From: Bog-473 sp963754445
GTDB taxonomy: Bacteria; Actinomycetota; Acidimicrobiia; Acidimicrobiales; RAAP-2
DNA length: 64,000 nucleotides
Direction of reading: 5' to 3'
Assembly: GCA_963754445.1 (NCBI GenBank)
Contig: CAVWFT010000002.1
Span: 806,001-870,000 of the forward strand
The notes under the pieces are model-generated. The model was not told where the DNA came from and made no database searches. It saw only the letters and a list, made by a program, of their open reading frames with translations. Each line of letters starts with the position of its first letter. Within the stretch, counting starts at the first letter, position 1. Of this stretch, positions 45,395-52,111 are shown in pieces. Both the position numbers and the translations under genes were made by a program.

Positions 45395-45421
45395 AAAATA
45401 GCAGTTGTATCTGAGTATCAA
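45395..45421 (-). promoter_or_regulatory. candidate promoter for the DUF642-like gene
   Basis: On the minus strand TTGATA (45416–45421) and TATTTT (45395–45400) are separated by 15 bases in an AT-rich island. The −10 is only 7 bases from the start codon, which would give a nearly leaderless message, so this is a tentative call. Confidence 0.3.
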
Positions 45422-45934
45422 CAGGGCCGCGTTGCGTTGCTCGGAACGGTGTCTCCACCGAACGTCGGCGAGCAATTTCACCTGGAGTGGAGTCATCGAT
45501 ACACGATGAGTGACATCGCGAACTGTTTTCCGCCCGAGTCGGTCAGGCTTTTTGCCGACGATCCGAGGTCGTCGACGCCAGAGGGGATCACGGAATCCCT
45601 GCAAGACCCATGCTCCTGTGAAGTCGCTGGGTCGTCATCGCACGGACCTGCTCGGATTCTCGGTGTCGGGTCCGCGGTGACTCCGGCGAGTAGTGGAAGC
45701 GGCGGAACGATCAGCTGCCTCCGGTCCGGGAGTAATTCGGGAACGGTTAGGAGTAGTCAGATCCTCGACACTCTCGATCTCGTCGGTGGCGTGTGCCGCC
45801 GTCCGGGTGGCACGACAGAGGTCGAGGACCAGACGGCACGACGGGAGACTGGTCCAAATCCGTGTCCGGGAACTGGTGAGGATCCGCTGATTCCGGTCCT
45901 GATCCATCTGGCCCGGGCCAGAGGATGGCAACGG
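45422..45934. other. 513-base gap between DUF642-like gene and tRNA-Ile
   Basis: A plus-strand frame stays open across the whole gap, but it is Ser/Thr/Gly/Arg-rich and ends against the tRNA, so I do not consider it a gene. No repeat, structured RNA or mobile element is visible. Confidence 0.4.
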
Positions 45935-46008
45935 TGGGGCTAGCTGGAATCGAACCAGCGACCTCAGCATTATCAGTGCTGCGCTCTAACCGACTGAGCT
46001 ATAGCCCC
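45935..46008 (-). tRNA. tRNA-Ile (GAT)
   Basis: The reverse strand folds as a 74-base tRNA. The acceptor stem is GGGGCTA/TAGCCCC, the D arm contains AGCTCAGTCGGTTAGAGC, the anticodon stem CAGCA/TGCTG encloses loop CTGATAA (anticodon GAT), and the T arm contains GGTTCGATTCC. The discriminator is A and CCA is not encoded. It is not part of an rRNA operon here. Confidence 0.95.
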
Positions 46009-46026
46009 CAAAAAGAGGAGCCCCTG

Positions 46027-46032
46027 ACTATA
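46027..46032 (-). promoter_or_regulatory. −10 box for tRNA-Ile
   Basis: TATAGT on the minus strand lies 18 bases upstream of the tRNA 5' end, a position giving a leader of about 12 bases. The −35 region (TCTTCG at the expected place) is weak. Confidence 0.4.
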
Positions 46033-46097
46033 CCCATTGGCCTCTCCGCCGAAGATCGGCGGGTCTCGGCGGGCGAGGATCCAGGCCGGCCCGTCTG

Positions 46098-46922
46098 CTA
46101 GCCGTTGTTCAGCGTGGTCGTCACCAGGTTCGCCAAGGCATCCGCACCCGGTCCGTCGATGGCGAGGTGGGTGCCGTCAGAACCGAACCATTGGGGATTC
46201 TGGGCCGCCAGCGAGGCCCAGTCGGCCACATAGACGTTGGGGTACCGGGCCGCACCCGCCGCCAGCACCGCATTGTTCGGATCCTGCCAGGGTCGATCGA
46301 CGTGGACGTTGACGAACACGATCCGGCTGGCGCCGTTCAGTACGGACATCATGGCGTCGAAATCGCTGCTCGAAATGGGTCCGTTCGTGCTCAGGGCAAC
46401 GATGACCTCCGCGCCGAGCTGACCGGAGGCCTTGTCCTGCTGGAGGATCGCCTCACCTGCGCTCCACTGACGGCTGACCGAGGCGTCGACCGCCGCGCCG
46501 GGTATGTCGGATTCGAGCGGATCCTGATAGTCCAACATGACGGAGTCACCGACTGCCGTGACGTGCCCTGGGACGAAGCCGGGTGCCGCGGCCGGCAGCG
46601 CTGATTGTGCGGTGGGGACCGTGGTCGTCGTCACTGGCGGAGCGGTCGTCGTCGAAGCCGAGGGTGCGGTGGTCGGTGTGGTCGACGTAGCGGACGGGGC
46701 GGTACTGGTCGTGGTGTTCGCATCGGGCGAGGTCGTCGTGCTCGAGCGCGCCGAGGTGCTGGCCAGGCGGCGCGTCGGTGCCGATGCCGGAGATCCCGAC
46801 GCGATGATCGCCGCACCGATGGCCAGGGCCGCCAGCAGGAGGCACAGGACGAAAGGGACGGATCTGGTGGATCGACGAACCGTTGGGTCCGGAGTTGGTG
46901 CGTGGGCCGCGCTGCGTGCCAT
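46098..46922 (-). CDS. membrane-anchored SGNH hydrolase
   Basis: A 274-residue protein. One N-terminal membrane helix (about residues 22–42, SVPFVLCLLLAALAIGAAII) is followed by a Thr/Ser/Ala-rich linker and a SGNH/GDSL-type esterase domain (about 115–274). Block I is AVGDSVMLDY with the nucleophile Ser, the Asn-containing block reads LSTNGP, and the His block is DGTHLAIDG with Asp and His of the triad. This domain resembles the C-terminal SGNH part of OafA-type acyltransferases, which modify cell-surface glycans, but the acyltransferase-3 membrane part is missing. Likely acts outside the membrane on an O-acylated envelope polymer (inference). ATG 46922. Confidence 0.8.
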   Translation of the reverse strand: MARSAAHAPTPDPTVRRSTRSVPFVLCLLLAALAIGAAIIASGSPASAPTRRLASTSARSSTTTSPDANTTTSTAPSATSTTPTTAPSASTTTAPPVTTTTVPTAQSALPAAAPGFVPGHVTAVGDSVMLDYQDPLESDIPGAAVDASVSRQWSAGEAILQQDKASGQLGAEVIVALSTNGPISSSDFDAMMSVLNGASRIVFVNVHVDRPWQDPNNAVLAAGAARYPNVYVADWASLAAQNPQWFGSDGTHLAIDGPGADALANLVTTTLNNG

Positions 46923-46979
46923 CAGCCAATTGTCGTCAATTTACGGGGCGAGAATTTCGTCACCCCTGAATTTGGACAC

Positions 46980-47795
46980 TCAACCAGGGAGAACCGCGTT
47001 TTCGGGCCACAGACGCACGCCGATGGACTGACTGGCGGTTGCCAAGAGATGGCCATCTTGGGACCACAGGTACGCGATGCCCTGCGCGTAGCCCCCGACG
47101 AGCGCGTCGATGCGGATGTCGCACAGCACCCACTCGGTCGGCCGGATCTGCACCATGCGCAAGGTGTTGTCGAGGCTACGGCCCATGGCGCGCTGACCGA
47201 TTGGCTGAGAGACCGCGCCCGACACGTAGTCGCCGACGATGGCCAAGGTCGCCGCCGAGGGGCTCAGATGCCCCGGGACGCGGGCCCACAGTGCCGAGTT
47301 GGGCGAACCCATGGTGCCGTCCATCTCCTCGAACGTCCGGCCACTCGCCGTGCGGACCTCGATGCTGTCCATGATGGTGTTGCGGAACATCTCCGGGAGG
47401 AATCTCGGTGGGCACTGATCAGGCTCGGGCACCGCGGGCGGTTGGACCCAGATGCCCTCGAACTCCAGCTCGTCCCGGCCCAGGGCCGCGTTGACGGTGA
47501 GAATCTCTTCGCCCTGCACCCTGCCGACGGCGCGACCTTGGGTCACGTGACGACCGACGGCGGCCAGTGTGACCTCCCAGTCCAGATCGGCACCGCGGAG
47601 CGCGTAGGACAGGTAGTGAGCGGTCGCCCACACCGTTGGCCTACCGGCAGCAGCTTCGAGCGCCACGAGTGCTGCGCCCAGCCCGCACCCACCGAAGAGG
47701 AAATTGCCCGGCGTGGTGAGTTCTGGCGTGACCTTCATGCTCCAGTGCAGTTCGTCGCGTCCGGGCTTCATGCCGAAGAAGGTCTTTGCGTCCAC
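46980..47795 (-). CDS. TesB-like acyl-CoA thioesterase (double hotdog)
   Basis: A 271-residue protein with two hotdog halves in the TesB/acyl-CoA thioesterase II arrangement: FLFGGCGLGAALVALEAAAG in the first half and SLDNTLRMVQIRP in the second, the latter matching the family's 'SLDHxxxFH' catalytic strand with N instead of H. It would hydrolyse medium- or long-chain acyl-CoAs. The length is near the usual 280–290. It starts at ATG 47795 and lies alone between the SGNH hydrolase and tRNA-Ala. Some actinobacterial members of this group are annotated only as 'thioesterase family protein'. Confidence 0.85.
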   Translation of the reverse strand: MDAKTFFGMKPGRDELHWSMKVTPELTTPGNFLFGGCGLGAALVALEAAAGRPTVWATAHYLSYALRGADLDWEVTLAAVGRHVTQGRAVGRVQGEEILTVNAALGRDELEFEGIWVQPPAVPEPDQCPPRFLPEMFRNTIMDSIEVRTASGRTFEEMDGTMGSPNSALWARVPGHLSPSAATLAIVGDYVSGAVSQPIGQRAMGRSLDNTLRMVQIRPTEWVLCDIRIDALVGGYAQGIAYLWSQDGHLLATASQSIGVRLWPENAVLPG

Positions 47796-47932
47796 GGGGC
47801 CGCACCCTACCGGGAGCGACCGCAGCGTCGAGGACGGCCCGGTCTCGACGCGGACTGCGGACGACTGCGACGAGGGTCCAGTCCCAACCGGCGTAGAATT
47901 GCGATTCCCGGCGTGTCGGATCGTGCCGCTTC

Positions 47933-48005
47933 GGGGGTGTAGCTCAGCTGGAAGAGCGGCGGCTTTGCAAGCCGTAGGTCGAGGGTTCGAGTCCCTTCAC
48001 CTCCA
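47933..48005 (+). tRNA. tRNA-Ala (TGC)
   Basis: A 73-base tRNA: acceptor stem GGGGGTG/CACCTCC with one G–T pair, D arm containing AGCTCAGCTGGAAGAGC, anticodon stem GCGGC/GCCGT with loop TTTGCAA (anticodon TGC), and T arm GGTTCGAGTCC. The discriminator is A and CCA is not encoded. A TAGAAT −10-like box lies at 47894–47899. It is not linked to an rRNA operon. Confidence 0.95.
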
Positions 48006-48132
48006 CGAAGGAACTCTGACCGACGAATCGTCGGGGTTCCCGACGCATCGCTCCCTGACCGCGACGACCAGGCGGCGGCGGCGCGGTCCCGAGGCGTTCG
48101 TATGCACGATGTCGGTCGAAGTGGACTGATCG

Positions 48133-48160
48133 CTCCGCTTCCGGGGTAAGTTAAGCGGAG
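48133..48160. promoter_or_regulatory. TetR-type operator overlapping the tetR start
   Basis: CTCCGCTT (48133–48140) and AAGCGGAG (48153–48160) form a perfect 8-bp inverted repeat with a 12-base spacer that contains TAAGTT, a possible −10. The right arm overlaps the GTG start of the TetR gene. Position and architecture fit autorepression of the tetR–MFS operon. Confidence 0.6.
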
Positions 48161-48852
48161 TGAAATCTCCGGATAAGACCCTGGCGGAGGCGCGGAGCCG
48201 GCTGCCCTCGGACACGGTCTCTCGACCGATCCGGCGCGACGCGGCGAAGAATCGTGCGCGGCTCCTGGTAGCCGCAGGCCGGGTGTTCGAGGAGAAGGGG
48301 CTCGAAGCCAGCGTGGCCGACGTGGCGCGCGAGGCCGGCGTCGGGATGGGCACGCTCTACCGGCGATTCCCCTCCAAGGACGCGCTGATCGACGCGCTGG
48401 TGACCGAGGTCCTCGAGGCCACGATCTCCATGGCTCGTGAGGCGGCGCAACGGCCGGACGGCACCGGGCTCGAACACTTCTTGGAGTCGTCGAGCTCGTA
48501 CCAAGCGGAGCATCTGGGCTGCCTGCCCAGGCTCTGGAGCACCGATCACCCCCTCGTGGCGACGGCGCGTGAGCTCGTCGGCGAACTCCTGGCGGACGCC
48601 CAGGCACACGGGCGAGTTCGCCCGGATCTGACGAGCACCGACATCTCGCTCGTCCTGTGGTCGATACGGGGCGTGCTCGAGACCACCGGATCCAACGCCG
48701 CAGTGCGTCGACGCCACCTCGATCTCCTCGTGGCGGGAATCCGCCCGTCGGACAGTGCACTGCCGCATCGAGCATTGAGCCAGACCCAGATCGACCGGGT
48801 CCTGGCCAGGCGCCACCCATCGTCGGGCGAGCCGAGCGGGCTGGCTCGGTGA
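48160..48852 (+). CDS. TetR family transcriptional regulator
   Basis: A 230-residue repressor. The N-terminal helix-turn-helix (about residues 30–75) has the canonical order ARLLVAAGRVFEEKGLEASV, VADVAREAGVGMGTLYRRFP, then SKDALIDALV. The C-terminal ligand-binding/dimerisation helices span 85–205. GTG 48160 is taken as the start; it overlaps the right arm of a perfect inverted repeat, suggesting autoregulation. The stop overlaps the GTG of the efflux pump gene (GTGA), so regulator and pump are translationally coupled. The pump's substrate is the presumed inducer (inference). Confidence 0.92.
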   Translation: MKSPDKTLAEARSRLPSDTVSRPIRRDAAKNRARLLVAAGRVFEEKGLEASVADVAREAGVGMGTLYRRFPSKDALIDALVTEVLEATISMAREAAQRPDGTGLEHFLESSSSYQAEHLGCLPRLWSTDHPLVATARELVGELLADAQAHGRVRPDLTSTDISLVLWSIRGVLETTGSNAAVRRRHLDLLVAGIRPSDSALPHRALSQTQIDRVLARRHPSSGEPSGLAR

Positions 48853-50360
48853 CGACGTTGCAGGAAGCCGGACCGGGTTCGGCATCCACGGGCACGACCC
48901 GAGCCCACTGGTGGATCCTGGTCGTCGTCGCCGGAGCGCAGCTCATGGTCGTGCTCGATTCGACGATCATGATCATCGCCCTGCCGTCGGCCCAGCATGC
49001 CCTGGGGTTCTCGAACACCGATCGGCAATGGGTGGTCACCGCCTACACACTTGCCTTCGGCGGTTTTCTCCTACTCGGTGGGCGCATCAGCGACATGTTC
49101 GGCCCCAAGCGGACGTTGATGACCGGCGTCGTCGGTTTCGCGTTGGCATCCGCCATCGGCGGCGCCGCCCAGACGACGCTCATGCTGATCGGCGCCCGCG
49201 GGCTCCAAGGTCTCTTCGGTGCGCTGTTGGCGCCGTCGGTGCTCTCGCTCCTGACGTCCACGTTCACGGATCCGCGCGAACGCGGACGCGCTTTCGGGAT
49301 CTATGCGACCATCGCCATTGCCGGATCCGCCTTCGGCCTCATTCTCGGCGGATTCCTGACCGAGTACGTCGACTGGCGTTGGTGTCTCTACGTCAACCTG
49401 CCCATCGCGGTGCTCGTCCTCTTCGGGGCCTTCACCATGATCCCCGACCGCGCCGGAATCGACGGCATCCGACTCGACGTGCTCGGCGTCGTCCTCGGCT
49501 GCGGAGGTCTGGTCTCACTGGTCTACGGGCTCGGCGAGGCGGGGACGAGCGGCTGGGGTGCGACCCACGTCGTCGTGGCGCTCGTCGTGGCCGGCGTGCT
49601 GCTGACGGCGTTCATCGTGTGGCAGAGCATGGGCCCCAATCCGTTGCTCCCGTTGCGGGTGCTGCGCAACCGGAACCGGGCGGGATCGTTCCTGACCATC
49701 TTGTTGGCCGTCACCGGGATGTTCGGCACCTTCTTGTTCCTCACCTACCTCCTCCAGACGATCAAGCACTACTCGCCCCTGATGACCGGCGTGGCCTTCC
49801 TGCCGCTGCTCGCCCTCAACGGGTTGGCGGCGACACAGGTGGCCAGTCGCCTGATGCCTCATGTGGCGACGCGGCTCCTGGTGGTGCCCGGCCTCCTCCT
49901 GTCGGCCATCGGCGCCGTGTTGTTCACCACCTTGACGCCCGGTGCGTCCTACCTGACCCACGTGCTCCCCAGCGAATTGCTCCTCGGCCTGGGCCTGGGC
50001 CTGGCCGTGGTGCCCTGCATCAGCACTGCGACGCAGAACGCCGAGCCCGAGGACGTCGGGGTGACATCGGCCATGACGAATACGTCGCAACAGATCGGCG
50101 CTTCCATCGGGACCGCGCTGCTCAACACGATCGCCGCCGCGGCGACGGCCACGTATCTCGCCAGCCACGCACGCAGCCGCGGCGTGGTGTCGGAGGCGAC
50201 GGTGCACGGCTACGCCACGGCCAGCGCCTGGGTGGCGGGCATCTTCGTGCTGGCCGCCGTGATCGCGGGCGTCCTCATCAACGTGCACCCGGGACAGGCC
50301 CCGGCGGCCGCCGGGCCGGATGGCAGCGAGACCGGCGACCTGGCGGTCGAGGTTCTGTAG
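48849..50360 (+). CDS. DHA2-type MFS efflux pump (EmrB/QacA)
   Basis: A 503-residue inner-membrane drug:H+ antiporter with 14 predicted helices. Motif D1 is in helix 1 (LMVVLDSTIMIIALPS), the loop-2/3 motif A reads GGRISDMFGPKRT, and motif C is in helix 5 (AIAGSAFGLILGGFLTEYV). GTG 48849 overlaps the stop of tetR. Length and helix count are typical of EmrB/QacA. Expected to export hydrophobic or cationic toxic compounds under TetR control. Confidence 0.9.
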   Translation: MTTLQEAGPGSASTGTTRAHWWILVVVAGAQLMVVLDSTIMIIALPSAQHALGFSNTDRQWVVTAYTLAFGGFLLLGGRISDMFGPKRTLMTGVVGFALASAIGGAAQTTLMLIGARGLQGLFGALLAPSVLSLLTSTFTDPRERGRAFGIYATIAIAGSAFGLILGGFLTEYVDWRWCLYVNLPIAVLVLFGAFTMIPDRAGIDGIRLDVLGVVLGCGGLVSLVYGLGEAGTSGWGATHVVVALVVAGVLLTAFIVWQSMGPNPLLPLRVLRNRNRAGSFLTILLAVTGMFGTFLFLTYLLQTIKHYSPLMTGVAFLPLLALNGLAATQVASRLMPHVATRLLVVPGLLLSAIGAVLFTTLTPGASYLTHVLPSELLLGLGLGLAVVPCISTATQNAEPEDVGVTSAMTNTSQQIGASIGTALLNTIAAAATATYLASHARSRGVVSEATVHGYATASAWVAGIFVLAAVIAGVLINVHPGQAPAAAGPDGSETGDLAVEVL

Positions 50361-50401
50361 CCCGGGCGCGGTGGCGGACTGCCCGCGCCGGCTCCGGCGG
50401 T

Positions 50402-50839
50402 CTACGGGCAGTTCTTCGTGATCTTGGCGGCGAGGAAGCCGCCGACGCCGTTCCCGGTCTCGCTCGTGCCGGTGTCGTCGACGAAGGTGTAGAGCAGTTG
50501 GCCGTGATACTCCACCTGGAGCCCGGCCTTCGTGGCTTTGGTGGAGAGGCACTGCGCACCCTTGGGCTTCGTCTTGCCGGTGGGCATGAGCAGTCGGGGC
50601 CACACCTGGAGGCACGTGCCGGTGCACGGGCCGTTCGGATGGATGTAGAGACTGGCGCCGGTCGCCGAGGCGAGCATGTTCCCGATCGGGCTCCGGTCGA
50701 CACGCTCCACGACGGTGGCGCCCTTTCCCGGACCTGCGGCCAGCGCGGCGCCTCCTCCTGGTACCAAGACTGCGACGCCCGTCAGTGTGGCCAACGCCAT
50801 GCCGGCGCGCGTCGCGCATCGTTGTGTCGACGTCCTCAT
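50402..50839 (-). CDS. secreted COG4315-type protein (Yx[FWY]xxD repeat family)
   Basis: A 145-residue exported protein. AAAGGGG lies upstream of the ATG at 50839, and a signal peptide (ATRAGMALATLTGVAVLVPG) precedes ALAAGPG. The mature part has the family's two repeats: SLYIHPNGPCTGTCLQVWPR and LLYTFVDDTGTSETG, the second with the Yx[FWY]xxD motif (YTFVDD). Two Cys in CTGTC suggest redox or metal binding. No lipobox is seen, so unlike many 'predicted lipoprotein' members it is probably released. Function of the family is unknown. Divergent from a PilZ-like gene. Confidence 0.8.
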   Translation of the reverse strand: MRTSTQRCATRAGMALATLTGVAVLVPGGGAALAAGPGKGATVVERVDRSPIGNMLASATGASLYIHPNGPCTGTCLQVWPRLLMPTGKTKPKGAQCLSTKATKAGLQVEYHGQLLYTFVDDTGTSETGNGVGGFLAAKITKNCP

Positions 50840-51168
50840 TGGTCCAATCCCCTTTCCCGTACTTCCCAGGTGAGTCGCAACGGTGTACGTGTCCCGACGG
50901 GGCGCGGATTGCCGGCCCCCTTGGATCGTGCGCACGCGGGCGGCGTCGACGCGAGGCGGAGGGCCACCGTCGTCGCGGCGCTGCCAGATGTCTCCAGAGT
51001 GGAATTACTCTCTTTTGGTGCGCTGAACTGGTCTTTCGACAACGACCCCACAATGGCGACGCGGATTGTGCGGCGCGAAGCGTCTTCGCCTCAAGGCGGT
51101 GCACGTATCGGCCGATATCGAGCAGAAGAACGGCGCTTTGTGTCCGAACGAGCGGAGGATGCGACACC
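50840..51168. other. 329-base divergent intergenic region
   Basis: The gap holds the promoters of the COG4315 gene (leftward) and the PilZ-like gene (rightward). The perfect inverted repeat GCGAAG-CGT-CTTCGC (51075–51089) is the only clear structure. The plus-strand frame through the gap is Cys/Arg/Ser-rich and not gene-like. Confidence 0.4.
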
Positions 51169-52056
51169 TTGGGGACCACCGGCGGGTCAGTTTCACGCGG
51201 TCCGGAGTTCGACGAGTGGTTCAATCGGGCCCAACACCCCTGGAACCCCGTCTCGGCGGCGAGCCGACAGTTCGATGCGCTCACGGCCGAGGGTGATGCC
51301 GTCGCCGATGCCGAGGATTACGACGACCTCTTCGACGTGGCCAACCTCGCCGTGCAATGGCTCGAGGCCAATCCCTGTCCGGACACTACGGCGGCCCGTC
51401 ATCTGCGGGCGCAGATGATGGGTTTCCGCGCTGTCGCGGACACCGTGCGTTCGACGTTGATCGGGGCGGACGGTGACGTGATGGTCGCACGGCTCTGGCA
51501 CCTGCGAGAGGTGATCGAGCAGCACGCCCTGGCGATCGAGGGCTCTGACTATCCCGAGTTGCGACAGCCCATCGGCGTGCCCCGGTCGGAGGATCGCTTT
51601 GCTCGTCTGCGGCGCGACGTGCCCCGGCAGACCACGTCGTGGGAGGGGTTCTGTCTCCTTCAGGGTGACGCCGTCACCGACTGGCAGGCCTGTCGGATCA
51701 TCGACATCTCCATGGCCGGCCTCGGCCTGACCTTGAACCACGACACACCATCGGGTCTTCTCGGCCAGTGGATCACCGTGGAAGTGGCGGCAGTCGACGA
51801 CCTGGTGAACGTCCGTCTCGACGGCAGGATCGCCCACGCAGCACCGACCCTCAGGGGCGACGTCCGCATCGGAGTGGCGTTCGAGGGGCTGTTCGACGCC
51901 GCGAAGGACGATGCATCGCTGCAGCCTGCGGTCGCCAGCCGATCCGATGTGCGCCAGGGCGACGAAACCTCGCCGACGCTCCGAGGTCTGGTGCGCTGGC
52001 TCGATTCAAAATCAGCGGAACGCGTCCTGGCGCGGGCCGACGACGTCGTCTCGTAG
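51169..52056 (+). CDS. PilZ-like domain protein
   Basis: A 295-residue cytoplasmic protein. TTG 51169 is the best start: GGAGGA (51154–51159) sits 9 bases before it and the protein becomes well behaved from there (MGTTGGSVSRGPEFDEWF). Residues 10–135 are a helical region of unknown type. Residues about 140–245 resemble a PilZ domain: RFARLRRDVP near the start, where c-di-GMP-binding Arg residues are expected, then IIDISMAGLGLTLN (the DxSxxG motif) and a closing IGVAFEGL. If functional it would be a c-di-GMP receptor, matching the intact GGDEF/EAL protein at 10.3–16.2 kb. The RxxxR pattern is not perfect, so binding needs testing. Confidence 0.65.
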   Translation: MGTTGGSVSRGPEFDEWFNRAQHPWNPVSAASRQFDALTAEGDAVADAEDYDDLFDVANLAVQWLEANPCPDTTAARHLRAQMMGFRAVADTVRSTLIGADGDVMVARLWHLREVIEQHALAIEGSDYPELRQPIGVPRSEDRFARLRRDVPRQTTSWEGFCLLQGDAVTDWQACRIIDISMAGLGLTLNHDTPSGLLGQWITVEVAAVDDLVNVRLDGRIAHAAPTLRGDVRIGVAFEGLFDAAKDDASLQPAVASRSDVRQGDETSPTLRGLVRWLDSKSAERVLARADDVVS

Positions 52057-52111
52057 CTGGTCTGCGACGCGCACCGTGCCCCCGAAAGGGCACCCAATGG
52101 AGGTTGACCAC

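Noticed and set aside
45224..45943. 239-residue forward frame between the DUF642-like gene and tRNA-Ile
   Set aside because: It runs antisense into the secreted-protein start and into the tRNA; Ser/Arg/Gly-rich without motifs.
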